64,000 nt of DNA from Rhodanobacteraceae bacterium ZG21-1 (lineage in GTDB: Bacteria; Pseudomonadota; Gammaproteobacteria; Xanthomonadales; Rhodanobacteraceae), in contig JAJEJU010000024.1 of NCBI GenBank assembly GCA_021390615.1, forward strand, positions 1,054,001 to 1,118,000. The letters run 5' to 3'. Positions 23,584-33,555 of the stretch are shown piece by piece. Each line of letters opens with the position of its first letter. Position 1 is the first letter of the stretch. Below the pieces are notes generated by a model. That model saw only the letters and a program-made list of their open reading frames with translations. It ran no database searches and was not told the origin of the DNA. Made by a program: the position numbers and the translations under genes.

Positions 23584-24000
23584 AAGCTCAATCTCCTGCC
23601 GCAACCATCGCTTGACTGACTCGATGGATTGAGCCGCATCCTTGCACGAACCGTCCTGCTTTGCCGAGATGGGTTGCGATGTATCAAATGGCCCGGCGCG
23701 GGCTCTATCGTACGCCTGCCGCGGAGCCGAATGCCCCATGGCGACGACAAGAGCGCGCTCCGCACTTTCGGCTGGATCAATGTCGACGCTAGAGCCTAGC
23801 ACTCGGGCTGGATAGGCGGGTTTAGGGCGTTCCCGTTTCAGGCAATCGGATTTTCTATGCCATGCCTGTCGCATTTGCGCTCGAAGAGCCCGGATCTGGC
23901 TTGAGTGCTGGCGGCTTGGCTCTGACAGGTAGGCGTCGGATGGCGTGCCGCCCAAGTCTTCGCATGCCTGGGTGGCGAACCATCCGTAGGATGGTCGCCC
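23584..24000. other. intergenic region between tRNA-Leu and the immunity gene
   Basis: About 420 bases with no convincing gene on either strand. It must contain the promoter of the immunity-effector operon reading leftward. Base composition is between that of the effector and the core. No repeat or insertion-sequence end is evident. Confidence 0.5.
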
Positions 24001-24024
24001 AAAACAAAGGCCGCAGAAGCGGCC
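24001..24024 (-). terminator. intrinsic terminator of tRNA-Leu
   Basis: GGCCGC (24009-24014) pairs with GCGGCC (24019-24024) across an AGAA loop. Read on the minus strand the stem is followed by TTTGTTTT. It lies nine bases after the tRNA 3' end. Confidence 0.75.
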
Positions 24025-24032
24025 TGAGTCAT

Positions 24033-24118
24033 TGGTACCGGTGATAGGACTCGAACCTACACGACATCGCTGCCAGCGGATTTTGAGTCCGCCGCGTCTA
24101 CCATTCCGCCACACCGGC
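24033..24118 (-). tRNA. tRNA-Leu, anticodon CAA
   Basis: An 86-base class II tRNA with encoded CCA. The acceptor GCCGGTG pairs with CACCGGT (a G-U at the first pair). The anticodon stem-loop is GCGGA-CTCAAAA-TCCGC with anticodon CAA (reads UUG). The long variable arm expected for leucine is present. The T arm carries GTTCGAGTC. Confidence 0.96.
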
Positions 24119-24143
24119 ATGTGGAGCGCGGATTATGCCGTGT

Positions 24144-24725
24144 TCAGTGCACCTGGTCGAGTCCCAGCTGGCGCTCGGCGCGCTGGTACCAGCCGTCCTC
24201 GTCCAGCGGCTGGAACACCGCGCAATGGGTCATGCGGCCGGAATAGATGTGCAGACTCACCGCGATGGCTTCGTCGCTGGGGTTGCGGATGGTGTGGTAC
24301 TCGTGCGGCGGGATCAGGCTGCCGGCCGAGCCGGGGCCGGCCTGGATCGAGCCGACCGGGCGGAAGTGATAGCGGCCGTCGGCTGCTTCCAGGCGCTCGT
24401 ACTGGACCACGTCCAGCGCGCCGTTCCACACGCCTTCGACGCACCACATGCCGTCGTGGTCGTGGATCAGCGTGCCCTGGCCGGGGCCCCAGGTCATCGC
24501 CACCACGCAGTAGCCGAGCTTCTCGCTGCAATACAGCTCGCGGCGGGCGTAGTGGTCGGTGTTGGCCTCGAACACGCAGGCCGGCAGCTGCACTTCGTTG
24601 CCGCGGATCAGGCGGCAAAGGCTGTTGCGCAGGCTATCGGTGATGGCCGTGGCGGAATGCTTGGCGATCGCGTCATCGATGGTGTCGATCAGGATGCGGC
24701 TGCCGGGGAAATCGAGGGTGAGCAT
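24144..24725 (-). CDS. cysteine dioxygenase-like cupin
   Basis: Encodes 193 residues. The cupin metal site is visible in WGPGQGTLIHDHDGMWCVEGVWNG (two His, plus the Cys of the crosslink region) and in the C-terminal IPPHEYHTIRNP (third His ligand). Cysteine dioxygenases are iron enzymes that oxidise L-cysteine to cysteine sulfinate; bacterial relatives also act on 3-mercaptopropionate, so the exact thiol substrate is open. The start at 24725 is the first Met giving the normal length. It is followed immediately by tRNA-Leu on the same strand. Confidence 0.88.
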   Translation of the reverse strand: MLTLDFPGSRILIDTIDDAIAKHSATAITDSLRNSLCRLIRGNEVQLPACVFEANTDHYARRELYCSEKLGYCVVAMTWGPGQGTLIHDHDGMWCVEGVWNGALDVVQYERLEAADGRYHFRPVGSIQAGPGSAGSLIPPHEYHTIRNPSDEAIAVSLHIYSGRMTHCAVFQPLDEDGWYQRAERQLGLDQVH

Positions 24726-24843
24726 GCGGGCTCCGGGACCAGACGGTAAGACGTCACGCGGGAAACAGTATAGGCGATGCCGGCGCAGTAGCAGCAAAGG
24801 GTATTCAGGATGGGTAGACTGCGCGCAATTCAAGGAGGGTCGC

Positions 24844-26049
24844 ATGCGCGCGTGGATAGGGTGGGGGCTGTTGCTGGCGTGGGTCTGGATGCCTTTGCAC
24901 GCCGAGTCGAGTTGCCCGCTGGCTTCGGCCGCAGCCGTCGCGGCTCAGGCCCAGGCCAGGCTGCAGAAGGTGCAGCTCGAAGACATGGACGATTCGGTAG
25001 GGCCTGCGCTGCGCCAGGACATCGCGTCGTTCAAGGACGCGCTGGCAGCGATCAGCGATGCGCGCATGGCCTGCCTGCGTGACGACGGAACCGGCGCCGC
25101 CGCGATGGTGCAGAACGATCTGGCGGCCGCGCTGAAGGCGAACCGGCCGGCCGGTGCCACCCCCTCCGCCAGCGGTCCGTCCTACGGTGGCGATCTTTCG
25201 GTGCAGGCGCAGCAGGTGGCGGCCACGTCGGGCTTGCTGGTGCTGCAGTGGAGCTTCGGCATCGAGTGCGGCGACGACAACCTGCTGCTGGCCTATGCCT
25301 TTCGCGACGGCGCCTGGCGCCAGGTCATGCGCTGGCAGAGCGGCGAATACAAGGACATCAGCGGCGCCTTCGGCGACGGCATGACTTACCTGGCCTTGCC
25401 CGGACCGACGCCCCGCCTGGCGGTGTTTCACGGCACGCCCTGGTGCACCTCGCGCTGGAGCGGTTTCAAGCTGGACCTGCTGAGCCCTGGCGAGACGCCC
25501 GCTTCGCCGAAGGTTCTTTTTCATCTGGATCACGGCTATATCCGCGGTGATTTCGGGCCGGCACTGAAGCTGCGCCCCGACGGTTTCGAGCTGCGCGTCG
25601 AGGTCGGCATGCGCGATATGGATGTGATGACGCGCACCGGCATCTTCCGCTACCGCGTGGACGGCGAGCACGTGAGCCGGGTGCAGCCGGTGGCGATGAA
25701 CGGACGTGACTTCGTCGACGAATGGCTGCAGGCGAACTGGTCGGAGGCATCCGGCTGGAGCGACCCGCAGCAGCTGCCTGCGCTGCAGAAGGCGCACGAA
25801 GCCCTGATGACTCGCCTCGACGCGGATAAAGCCCCGGAGATTGCGACCTATGGCGCGGTGCGCGCCTGCACGGACGACCACGACAAGTACCAGGTGCAGC
25901 TGGATCTGCAGGCTTCCGGCAAGTCGGACCAGACCACGTCGCGCTATCTGCTGATCCGCTCCGGCGCCAACAGCTTCACCATGCTGGCGGTCGCCGAGGC
26001 CCCGCAGGCCGCGTGCAACGGCCCGAACCTGATGCGCAAGCACGGCTAG
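24844..26049 (+). CDS. secreted hypothetical protein
   Basis: Encodes 401 residues with a cleavable signal peptide (WGLLLAWVWMPLHA followed by Glu-Ser-Ser-Cys). The mature part starts with a helical region (about 25-95) and continues as a beta-rich domain with several Trp and paired Cys (FGIECGDDN, HGTPWCTSRW, VRACTDDHD), suggesting disulfides in the periplasm. No family is recognised. Start supported by AGGAGGG about five bases upstream. Monocistronic by position, divergent from the cysteine dioxygenase gene. Confidence 0.75.
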   Translation: MRAWIGWGLLLAWVWMPLHAESSCPLASAAAVAAQAQARLQKVQLEDMDDSVGPALRQDIASFKDALAAISDARMACLRDDGTGAAAMVQNDLAAALKANRPAGATPSASGPSYGGDLSVQAQQVAATSGLLVLQWSFGIECGDDNLLLAYAFRDGAWRQVMRWQSGEYKDISGAFGDGMTYLALPGPTPRLAVFHGTPWCTSRWSGFKLDLLSPGETPASPKVLFHLDHGYIRGDFGPALKLRPDGFELRVEVGMRDMDVMTRTGIFRYRVDGEHVSRVQPVAMNGRDFVDEWLQANWSEASGWSDPQQLPALQKAHEALMTRLDADKAPEIATYGAVRACTDDHDKYQVQLDLQASGKSDQTTSRYLLIRSGANSFTMLAVAEAPQAACNGPNLMRKHG

Positions 26050-26144
26050 CCGGCAACCGTCAGCTGCGATGCGTGCCCGGTTTGCGGGCGGACGGCCGTG
26101 GCATGCTCGCCCGGCAGGGGGTATGACCGCAGGGAGGAAAGCTT

Positions 26145-26429
26145 ATGTTCCGCCAACTGGCGTTTTTCGTAGGTTTGTCCGGTCTCGCTGCATGGGCTGC
26201 ACCGGAAACGGCGCTGGCCAATGTGCAGCCTTGTTCGTGGTGCTATCAGCGTATCCAGGAATGCGTCGCCGACGGCGGCACCGTGGCCCAGTGTCAGCAG
26301 GAGTGGGCTTCGTGCCTGCGCATCTGCACGCCGGACCAGGTTTCTCGGTCACTGCCGTCGGCAGGCTGGCGGCCGGACTTAGTGCAGGATTACCTCATCG
26401 CGCGGAACGAATATCCGGGCATGAGCTGA
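26145..26429 (+). CDS. small secreted Cys-rich protein
   Basis: Encodes 94 residues with a signal peptide (cleavage likely after ETALA near residue 25) and a strong GGGAGG Shine-Dalgarno. The mature protein has six Cys in the pattern CSWCYQRIQECV, then CQQEWASCLRIC, which suggests two or three disulfides in a small helical fold. No family is recognised. It is probably periplasmic or secreted. Confidence 0.72.
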   Translation: MFRQLAFFVGLSGLAAWAAPETALANVQPCSWCYQRIQECVADGGTVAQCQQEWASCLRICTPDQVSRSLPSAGWRPDLVQDYLIARNEYPGMS

Positions 26430-26499
26430 TCGCGTTCGATCCGGCATGCGCAGCGCCTGTCGCACAGGCACGGCGCATGCCGGGCAGATGTGAGAAGCG

Positions 26500-27621
26500 C
26501 TAGAGCCGACGCAGAAAGCCGCCGATCGCCTTGCTGTAGTTCTCGATGTCGACCAGGAAGGCGTCGTGGCCCTGCGGGGAATCCAGCGCCACGAATTCCA
26601 CCTCGGCGCCGGCCGCGCGCAGGCCCTCGGCGATTTCCTCCTGCTGCTGCAGCGGGAACAGGATGTCGGTGCTGACGCCGATCACCATCGCACGCTCGAT
26701 ATGGATGCGCTTGAGGCCTTCGTGCACGCTGCCGTGGCCGTATTCGGCGATGTCGAACCAGTCGCTGGCGCGCGAAAGATACAGATAACTGTTCGGATCG
26801 AAGGTGCGCACGAAACGCTGCGCATGGCCTTCGAGATACGACTCGACCTGGAATTCGCGCCCGAACGGCTCGTCGTCGCGCTGCTCGGGATCGAGTCGGA
26901 TGCGCGCGAAGCGGCCGTTCCATTCCATCGCGGAGCGGTAGGTGATCACGCCCAGCTTGCGCGCGATGCTCATGCCGATATCCGGGTAGGCGCCGTCGCC
27001 GTGCGGGTCCGCGTGGATGGCGTATTGGCCGTCTTTCCAGCCCGGATCGAGCCGGATCGCTTCGCGCTGCAGCGAGCGGATGGCGATCGCGAACGGTTGC
27101 GCCTGCGGCGCGGTGTCCACGCTGATGTGCGCGCGTGCGCTGCCTGGGTGCAGCAGCATGTAGGCGAGCGCGCTCATGCCGCCCATCGAGCAGCCGATCA
27201 GGCAAGCCAGCTGCGCAATGCCCAGGCCGGCGACCACGGCGTGCGCGGCATCGGCGACGTCTTCTAGCGACAGCTCGGGAAAGTTCAGGCGGTACGGCTG
27301 GCCGCTGGCCGGATCGATCGAGGCCGGGCAGGTCGAGCCCTTGTCGCTGCCCAGCGAGTTCACGCAGATCACGAACCAGCGCGCGGTGTCGATGGCCTTG
27401 CCGGGGCCGATCATGTCCTCCCACCAGCCGGGCGAGGTGTCCTCGGCATGGCTCGCGGCGTGCGCGCTGGGCGACAGACCGGTGAGGATCAGCACGGCAT
27501 TGCCGTGCGACGCGTCGAGTTCGCCCCAAGTCTCGTAGGCGACACGCGCGCCGCGCAGTTCGCCGCCGCGCTTCATCTTGAACGGGGTGGGAAGTTCGAA
27601 ATAGCGCCGTGCGTCGCCCAT
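26500..27621 (-). CDS. metX: MetX-family acyltransferase, probably serine O-succinyltransferase
   Basis: Encodes 373 residues of the alpha/beta-hydrolase MetX family. The nucleophile elbow is GCSMGGM (S145); late segments GVSTDILFP and QGHDAF supply the catalytic Asp and His. The region NSLGSDKGSTCPASIDP has CPAS where homoserine acetyltransferases usually have GPSS. In Xanthomonadales this signature is associated with L-serine O-succinyltransferase, feeding cysteine synthesis. Homoserine acylation for methionine synthesis is the alternative. Followed by a free 3' region, with no metW next to it. Confidence 0.85.
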   Translation of the reverse strand: MGDARRYFELPTPFKMKRGGELRGARVAYETWGELDASHGNAVLILTGLSPSAHAASHAEDTSPGWWEDMIGPGKAIDTARWFVICVNSLGSDKGSTCPASIDPASGQPYRLNFPELSLEDVADAAHAVVAGLGIAQLACLIGCSMGGMSALAYMLLHPGSARAHISVDTAPQAQPFAIAIRSLQREAIRLDPGWKDGQYAIHADPHGDGAYPDIGMSIARKLGVITYRSAMEWNGRFARIRLDPEQRDDEPFGREFQVESYLEGHAQRFVRTFDPNSYLYLSRASDWFDIAEYGHGSVHEGLKRIHIERAMVIGVSTDILFPLQQQEEIAEGLRAAGAEVEFVALDSPQGHDAFLVDIENYSKAIGGFLRRL

Positions 27622-27846
27622 CGGAAAAATTCGCCTAGGTCATGAGCCCTTGCGGGGGCTGCTCGTATGAAGGTGCGGTTCCAACGTTGCAGTGTACGTC
27701 GACGGCTGGTCCGGCGAGGGCGAAACATGGCGCAATCGGCGATCCGGCCGACACTGAGTGACGCTGGCCGGCACAGCCATGACGATGATTGCCGCTTGGA
27801 CGACGGTGCCGCAGAGCGCTGCCCGGCCAGCTCCGAGCGGACGCGC

Positions 27847-28926
27847 TTAGTGCACCCGATCGATCACGATGCTCACTGGCTGCTTGCCGTCGACCGGCAC
27901 CACGCCGGCGTCGCCCTCGAGATCTCCGGCCTGGGCGATCGCCTGGCCGCTATGACTGATCCTGGCGCCGACGAAGGCTTGCGGCACGGAAGAAAGCCGC
28001 CGCTGCGGCGTCATCGCCATGGCGTCGGTCAAGGTCACGCTGGCCGGCAAGGCCTGCGCGTCCAGCTTGGCTACGGCCAGCGGCATCGGCGGTCCGGACG
28101 GTGCACGTGCATAGACGAACAAGGTGTCGCCTGCGCTCAGCTTCGCCTTGAGCGCGGGAGCCAGGCTTATCTGCACCTGCAGCGCCGGCCCGGCATGGGC
28201 ATCGGCCGGCGGCGAGCTGGCGGAAGCCGCGGCCGCCGGCAGCGACGAGGCCGCGGAGGCAGGTGCGGCGCCTGAGCGCTGGTCGGCCAGCGCGATCTGC
28301 TGGGCTACCGCTTGGGCGACCGTGCTGCCCGGTTCCAGCAGGGGTTGCAGCTTGCGCCAGCTGGCCGCCGCGTCGGCATAGCGGTCTTGCTGGAACTGGC
28401 TGATGCCGAGCAGCCAGAGTCCGCGCTGATTGTCGGGTTCTCGGGTCACCGCCTGCAGCAGCAGGGCGCGACCGCGTTCGCCGATCACGTGGTTGGGCTG
28501 CTGGGTCGCATCGGCTTCGGCCCAGCCGACCATGGCCTCGGTATTGTCGGGCGCGAGCTTGAGCGCATGCTCGTAGGCGTCGCGCGCTGCCGCGGGCTGC
28601 TGCATCGCCGTATCGCTCTGCGCCAGCAGCAGCCAGCCCTGCAGATCGTCCGGATGCTGCGCGAGATGGTCGTGCAGTTCGGCCAGCGCCTGCTGCACGT
28701 TCATCGCCGGCGGTTGCCTGGGCACGCCGTCCAGCGTGCTGGGCGTGCCCACCAGGCGATACAGCAGCAAGCTGCCCAGCGGTATGACCAGCAGCGCACC
28801 CAAGGCCAGCACGAAGATCGCGCGCGGCCGGCCGAGCCGGCGCCCGTGGCGCAGCAGCGGCAGGATCACGACCGCAGCAGCGACGGCGACCATCACGGCC
28901 GCGATCAGGAAGAAAGCGAGCTTCAC
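27847..28926 (-). CDS. ccmI: cytochrome c maturation protein CcmI (CycH)
   Basis: Encodes 359 residues. Two N-terminal membrane helices (about 4-24 and 38-56) are followed by TPR repeats (about 75-190: LQGWLLLAQSDTAM, AYEHALKLAPDN, LLGISQFQQDRYADAA), an Ala/Ser/Pro linker and a C-terminal periplasmic beta domain. CcmI holds apocytochrome c for haem ligation by CcmF-CcmH. It is the last gene of the ccm cluster; its start overlaps the ccmH stop by four bases. Confidence 0.93.
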   Translation of the reverse strand: MKLAFFLIAAVMVAVAAAVVILPLLRHGRRLGRPRAIFVLALGALLVIPLGSLLLYRLVGTPSTLDGVPRQPPAMNVQQALAELHDHLAQHPDDLQGWLLLAQSDTAMQQPAAARDAYEHALKLAPDNTEAMVGWAEADATQQPNHVIGERGRALLLQAVTREPDNQRGLWLLGISQFQQDRYADAAASWRKLQPLLEPGSTVAQAVAQQIALADQRSGAAPASAASSLPAAAASASSPPADAHAGPALQVQISLAPALKAKLSAGDTLFVYARAPSGPPMPLAVAKLDAQALPASVTLTDAMAMTPQRRLSSVPQAFVGARISHSGQAIAQAGDLEGDAGVVPVDGKQPVSIVIDRVH

Positions 28927-29378
28927 CAGTCGTCCCCGTGCTCGGTATCGCGTGTATCGGTCTGGAGGGCGTCAGCGGTGGACGCAGCGGCGCGGCGGCG
29001 GATGGTGAAGGCCACCACCCCGGCGCCGGCCAGCAGGATCAGCAGCGGCCCGAACCACAGCAGCCAGGTGGAGCGTTGCACCGGCGGGTCGTACAGCACG
29101 AAGTTCGAGTAGCGCTCGACCAGGTACTGCTTGATCTGCTCGTCGCTCTGGCCGTGCTGCATCAGCTCGAACACCTCGTGGCGCAGGTCGCGCGCCAGAT
29201 CCGCATTGGAATCGGCCAGGTTCTCGTTCTGGCAGACCAGGCAGCGCAGCTGCGCGGTGAGCTTCTGGAAGCGCACTTCCTCGGCATGGTCCTTGAACGG
29301 CAGCGGGTCGATCGCCTGCGCAAAGACGACGCCGCTCGCCAGCAGCAGGAGCAGCGTGACCCGTGCAAGCAGCCGCAT
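28923..29378 (-). CDS. ccmH: cytochrome c maturation protein CcmH (CcmL-type)
   Basis: Encodes 151 residues: a signal peptide (to about residue 20), a three-helix periplasmic thiol domain with the redox motif LRCLVCQN (C46, C49), and one C-terminal membrane helix (about 103-125). It reduces the Cys pair of apocytochrome c for haem attachment. The start overlaps the ccmG stop (TGATG). Confidence 0.96.
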   Translation of the reverse strand: MRLLARVTLLLLLASGVVFAQAIDPLPFKDHAEEVRFQKLTAQLRCLVCQNENLADSNADLARDLRHEVFELMQHGQSDEQIKQYLVERYSNFVLYDPPVQRSTWLLWFGPLLILLAGAGVVAFTIRRRAAASTADALQTDTRDTEHGDDW

Positions 29379-29920
29379 CAATGCGCCTCCCGCTGCAGCG
29401 CATCGATCGCCGGCTTGAGCTCGCTGGCGATCACCTCGGGCGTCAGCGGGCCGATGTGCTTGTAGCGAATCACGCCCTGCGCATCGATCAGGAAGCTCTC
29501 CGGCGCGCCGTAGACGCCGAAATCGATCGCGCTGCGGCCTTCGCGGTCGGCGATGACGGTGTCGTAGGGATTGCCGTGCTCGGCCAGCCAGGCCTTGGCC
29601 TCGGCCGGGTCGTCCTTGTAGTCGTAGCCGATCAGCGGCACGCCGATCTGCTTGCCGTCCGTCATCAGCACCGGGTGCTCCTCGCCGCAGGCGATGCACC
29701 AGCTGGCGAAGACATTGATCAGGTAGGGCTTGCCGAGCAGCGAGGCGCGCGAAACGCTCTGCGCGGGATCGTCCAGGCGCGGCAGCACGAAGGCCGGGGC
29801 GGCCTTGTCGATCAGCGGCGACGGCACTTCGCGCTGGTCGTGTCCGCTGTTCCACCAGATGCCGAAACCGAGCAGGGCCGCCAGCAGCACGAAGCCCAGC
29901 AGAGGCGCCAGGCGGCTCAT
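29378..29920 (-). CDS. ccmG: thiol:disulfide interchange protein CcmG (DsbE)
   Basis: Encodes 180 residues: an N-terminal membrane anchor (about 6-23) and a thioredoxin-like domain with the active site ASWCIACGEE (C75, C78) and the cis-Pro region near GAPESFLID. It supplies reducing equivalents to CcmH and apocytochrome c in the periplasm. Both ends overlap neighbours by a few bases, showing tight coupling in the ccm operon. Confidence 0.96.
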   Translation of the reverse strand: MSRLAPLLGFVLLAALLGFGIWWNSGHDQREVPSPLIDKAAPAFVLPRLDDPAQSVSRASLLGKPYLINVFASWCIACGEEHPVLMTDGKQIGVPLIGYDYKDDPAEAKAWLAEHGNPYDTVIADREGRSAIDFGVYGAPESFLIDAQGVIRYKHIGPLTPEVIASELKPAIDALQREAH

Positions 29921-31905
29921 GCGCGGGCCTCCAGCGCGGGCGGCATCGCCGGTTCGCTGGCCGCGGCCGAGACCACGGTCGCAGCGCGGCGCTGCCGATA
30001 GCGACGATCGCAGGCGCCGACGAAGCCGCCCAGCATCATCAGCAGGCCGCCGGCCCACAGCCAGCGGATAAATGGCTTGTAGTACAGCCGCAAGGCCCAG
30101 GCGCCTTCGATGTGCTGCTTGTCCATCGGCTCGCCGAGCGCCACGTACAGGTCGCGCGTCACGCCGGGATCGATCGCCGACTCGGTCTGCACCTGCTCGC
30201 GCGTATAGCTGCGCTTCTGCGGGTGCATGGTCGCGACGATGGTGCCGCCGCGGCTCACGATGACCGTGCCCTGTTCGGCGCGCCAGTTCGGTCCGCGGGT
30301 CTCGGTGACGCCGTCGAAGCGGAAGTCGTAGCCGGCGATCTGCTGGTGCTCGCCCGGCGCCATGCGCACGTCGCGGGTAACGCTGAGCGACTCGGACAGC
30401 AGCACGCCGACCAGGAACAGCGCGACGCCGGCGTGCGCCAGCAGCATGCCCGCCATCTCGGCGGGATAGCGGCGGCCGCGCGGCATCTCGCGCCAGCGCT
30501 TGAACGCGTACAGCAGCACGCCCGCGCCCACCCACACCGCGCCGGCCACACCGGCGATCGCCTTGGCCTGGCCGTTCACCAGGAAGCACGCGACGATGGC
30601 GCAGGCCGCGGCCGCCAGGCCGGCGCGCAGCAGCACTTGCTTCAGCATCGGCGTCTCGCCTTTGCCCCAGCGCAGATACGGACCGAACGGCAGCAGCAGC
30701 ACCACCGGCAGCATCAGCAGGGTGAACAGAAAGCCGAAGTAGGGCGGGCCCACCGAGATCTTGCCCAGCGCCAGCGCATCGCCGATCAGCGGAAACAGCG
30801 TGCCGAGCAGCACCATCGCCGCGGCCACCGTGAGCATCAGGTTGCCGACCAGGATCGCGCTCTCGCGCGACACCGGCCGGAAGGCCTTGCCGCCGGCCAC
30901 CTTGGGTGCGCGCAGCGCATACAGCAGCAGCGAGCCGCCGACCACCAGGATCAGGAAGCACAGGATGTAGAAGCCGCGCCGGGGGTCGGAGGCGAACGAG
31001 TGCACCGAGGTCAGCACGCCGGAGCGGACCAGGAAGGTGCCCAGCAGCGACAGCGAGAACGCGAAGATCGACAGCAGGATGGTCCAGGCGCGCAGCGAAC
31101 CGCGTTTCTCGGTCACCGCCTGGGCGTGGATCAGCGCGGTGCCGACCAGCCACGGCATGAAGCTGGCGTTCTCCACCGGGTCCCAGAACCACCAGCCGCC
31201 CCAGCCGAGCTCGGCATAGGCCCACCAGCTGCCCGCGACGATGCCGGCCGAGAGGAACGCCCAGGCGACATTGGTCCACGGCCTGGCCCAGCGCACCCAG
31301 GCCTGCTCCAGTTCGCCGCCGAGCAAGGCCGCGATGGAGAAGGCGAAGGCGACCGAGAAGCCCACGTAGCCCATGTAGATCACCGGCGGGTGGAAGGTCA
31401 TGCCGGGGTCCTGCAGCACCGGATTCAGATCGCCGCCGTCGGGCGGCATCGGCAGCAGGCGCAGGAACGGATTCGAGGTGAACAGGATGAAGGCGAGGAA
31501 GCCCACCGCGATCAGCCCGAGTACGCCCAGCACGCGTGCCCGGAACACCTCGGGCAGGCGTCCGCCGAACAAGGCCAGGGCCAGGGTCCACACGTCGAGA
31601 ATGCTGACCCACAGCAGCATCGAGCCCTCGTGTGCGCCCCATACCGCGGCGATGCGGTAGTACCAGGGCAGGGCCAGGTTCGAATTGTCGGCGACGTATT
31701 GCACCGAGAAATCGTGGCCGAGGAAGGCCGCCACCAGGATGGCGAAAGCCAGCGCGACGAACAGCGCCTGGCCGAACGCAGCCGGGCGCGCCACCGCCAT
31801 CAGCGCGCCGTTGCCGCGCCAGGCGCCGAGGATCGGCAGCACGCCCTGCGCTGCCGCCAGCAGCAGCGCCAGGATCAGGGCCAGCTGGCCCAGCTCGGGC
31901 GTCAC
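29917..31905 (-). CDS. ccmF: cytochrome c haem lyase subunit CcmF
   Basis: Encodes 662 residues with about 14-15 membrane helices. The haem-handling WWD segment is [18 protein letters not shown], and conserved periplasmic His lie in flanking loops (for example [14 protein letters not shown]). CcmF with CcmH transfers haem from holo-CcmE to the CXXCH motif of cytochromes c. ATGA overlaps link it to ccmE and ccmG. Confidence 0.97.
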   Translation of the reverse strand: MTPELGQLALILALLLAAAQGVLPILGAWRGNGALMAVARPAAFGQALFVALAFAILVAAFLGHDFSVQYVADNSNLALPWYYRIAAVWGAHEGSMLLWVSILDVWTLALALFGGRLPEVFRARVLGVLGLIAVGFLAFILFTSNPFLRLLPMPPDGGDLNPVLQDPGMTFHPPVIYMGYVGFSVAFAFSIAALLGGELEQAWVRWARPWTNVAWAFLSAGIVAGSWWAYAELGWGGWWFWDPVENASFMPWLVGTALIHAQAVTEKRGSLRAWTILLSIFAFSLSLLGTFLVRSGVLTSVHSFASDPRRGFYILCFLILVVGGSLLLYALRAPKVAGGKAFRPVSRESAILVGNLMLTVAAAMVLLGTLFPLIGDALALGKISVGPPYFGFLFTLLMLPVVLLLPFGPYLRWGKGETPMLKQVLLRAGLAAAACAIVACFLVNGQAKAIAGVAGAVWVGAGVLLYAFKRWREMPRGRRYPAEMAGMLLAHAGVALFLVGVLLSESLSVTRDVRMAPGEHQQIAGYDFRFDGVTETRGPNWRAEQGTVIVSRGGTIVATMHPQKRSYTREQVQTESAIDPGVTRDLYVALGEPMDKQHIEGAWALRLYYKPFIRWLWAGGLLMMLGGFVGACDRRYRQRRAATVVSAAASEPAMPPALEARA

Positions 31906-32369
31906 GGCGATTCGCCCTGGTCGGCGTTTGCCGGCATCGCGCGACCCTGGTGCGCCTTGGCCATGGCGTCCTTCAATTCCTTGGGCATGTAGGTCTCGTC
32001 GTGCTTGGCCAGCACTTCGGTGGCGACGAAGCGTGCGTGGTCCATATGCCCGGTGGCGATCACCGACTGATCGTCGCGGAACAGATCAGGCAGGATGCCG
32101 GTGTATTCGACCGGCATGTTGCCGTCGGCGTCGACCACGGTGAAGGTCACCTTCAGCGAATCGTTGCTGCGCTGGATCGAGCCGCTCTTGACCATGCCGC
32201 CGAGGCGGAAGGTCGGGTAGTTGCTGGCTTCGCCGCGCTGCACCTGGCTGGGCGTGAACAGGTAATTCATGTTCCGCTGCAGGGCGAACACGCCAAGGCT
32301 GACGGCGACCGCGGAGGCGGCGAAGATCAGCAGGACTACGATGAGCCTGCGCTTGCGAGTGGGATTCAT
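31902..32369 (-). CDS. ccmE: haem chaperone CcmE
   Basis: Encodes 155 residues: an N-terminal membrane anchor (about 9-29) and a beta-barrel domain. The haem-binding motif is AKHDETYMP, with H123 (covalent haem) and Y127 in the usual HxxxY spacing. CcmE carries haem from CcmABCD to CcmF. Overlaps ccmD and ccmF. Confidence 0.97.
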   Translation of the reverse strand: MNPTRKRRLIVVLLIFAASAVAVSLGVFALQRNMNYLFTPSQVQRGEASNYPTFRLGGMVKSGSIQRSNDSLKVTFTVVDADGNMPVEYTGILPDLFRDDQSVIATGHMDHARFVATEVLAKHDETYMPKELKDAMAKAHQGRAMPANADQGESP

Positions 32370-32596
32370 GGTTGTTCCGCTTGAGCTTCGCGCGCATCGA
32401 CGTCCGGCGCCGCGCGCTGCTGACGGGCGGCCTGGCGGGCCAGCCGTGCGCGCAGCTCGCGCAGCAGGCGCCCGCGGCGCAGCAGCGGGGAGCAGAAGTC
32501 CGCCAGCAGCACCGCGAAAAACACCGCATAGGCGGGCCACAGATACATCGCGTAGCCGCCCATCGCGAAGAAGTGCTGCAGCGATGGGTCAGTCAT
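32366..32596 (-). CDS. ccmD: haem exporter protein CcmD
   Basis: Encodes 76 residues with the family start [20 protein letters not shown], a single membrane helix, and a long Arg/Ala-rich cytoplasmic tail. CcmD helps release holo-CcmE from the CcmABC complex. It overlaps ccmC by four bases and ccmE by four. Confidence 0.92.
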   Translation of the reverse strand: MTDPSLQHFFAMGGYAMYLWPAYAVFFAVLLADFCSPLLRRGRLLRELRARLARQAARQQRAAPDVDAREAQAEQP

Positions 32597-33354
32597 GGCT
32601 GGGCCGCCTCGACGGCCAGCTTGCGCACCCAATCCTTGCCGCTCTCCAGGTCGAGCAGGTCGGTGCGCATGCGCGCCGCCAGGCTGGCGAGGTAATAGCA
32701 CTTGGTCGCGGCCATCATGGTGAGCAGCGGCCACAGCATGCCTGGCGCGATGGTCGAGGGGCCGAGCAGGCGGATGGTCGAGCCCTGATGCAAGGTGTTC
32801 CACCAGTTCACCGAGAAGTGCACGATGGGCACGTTGACCACCCCGATCAGCGCGAGAAAGGCCGCGGCGCGTGCGCCTTGCCGGCGATCTTCGAAGGCGT
32901 GGTACAGCCCGATCACGCCTAGGTAGATGAACAGCAGCACCAGTTCCGAGGTGAGGCGCGCATCCCAGGTCCACCAGGTGCCCCACATCGGCTTGCCCCA
33001 CAGCGAGCCGGTGACCAGGGTGATGAGGGTGAAGGCGGCGCCGATCGGCGCCGACTGCATCGCTGCCACTTCGGCCAGCTTGACGCGCCAGACCAGGGCG
33101 AGAAAGGCGGCGAAGGCCATCACGCCGTAGATGAACAGGCTCATCCAGGCGCTGGGCACGTGGATGAAGATGATGCGGTAGCCGTCGCCCTGGCGGGCGT
33201 CGGCCGGCGCCAGCACCAGGCCGCCGTACAGCCCGATTGCGCCGAGCAGCAGCGCCAGCGTCAGCAGCCACGGCCGCAGCTTGCCGGCGAAGCGGTAGAA
33301 GATCGGCGGCGAGCCGAGCTTGTGCAGCCACAAGGGAATCCACTTGCCTGACAT
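32593..33354 (-). CDS. ccmC: haem exporter protein CcmC
   Basis: Encodes 253 residues with six membrane helices. The WWD haem-binding segment is KPMWGTWWTWDARLTSE, flanked by the axial-His loops (FIHVPSAWMS and PIVHFSVNWWNTLHQG). CcmC attaches haem to CcmE. A 201-bp gap separates it from ccmB upstream, the only break in the cluster; that gap has no gene. Confidence 0.97.
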   Translation of the reverse strand: MSGKWIPLWLHKLGSPPIFYRFAGKLRPWLLTLALLLGAIGLYGGLVLAPADARQGDGYRIIFIHVPSAWMSLFIYGVMAFAAFLALVWRVKLAEVAAMQSAPIGAAFTLITLVTGSLWGKPMWGTWWTWDARLTSELVLLFIYLGVIGLYHAFEDRRQGARAAAFLALIGVVNVPIVHFSVNWWNTLHQGSTIRLLGPSTIAPGMLWPLLTMMAATKCYYLASLAARMRTDLLDLESGKDWVRKLAVEAAQP

Positions 33355-33555
33355 GATTTACCTGCACGCTCCCGAAGGTAGGTGCCGTTGCCCGCCGGAA
33401 CTTCCAGCGACGAAAAACGGCGTAGCGTGAGTCGCGATTCGGAGAGGCCAGGTTGCATGCGCGTTTGCGCACAAGCGACGCACGCACGCATCGCCGACCG
33501 ACGATCGGACAGGCAAACACGACGCGGATGGCTTGGCGTTCATGCGGCGGCTCTC

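Noticed and set aside
22993-24120. In-frame extension of the immunity lipoprotein to 375 codons
   Set aside because: The extension crosses the tRNA-Leu gene, and the lipoprotein signal with its Shine-Dalgarno starts at 23583.
27622-27700. Possible SAM riboswitch before metX
   Set aside because: Only a short hairpin (AGCCC/GGGCT) is seen; none of the conserved SAM riboswitch cores could be recognised.
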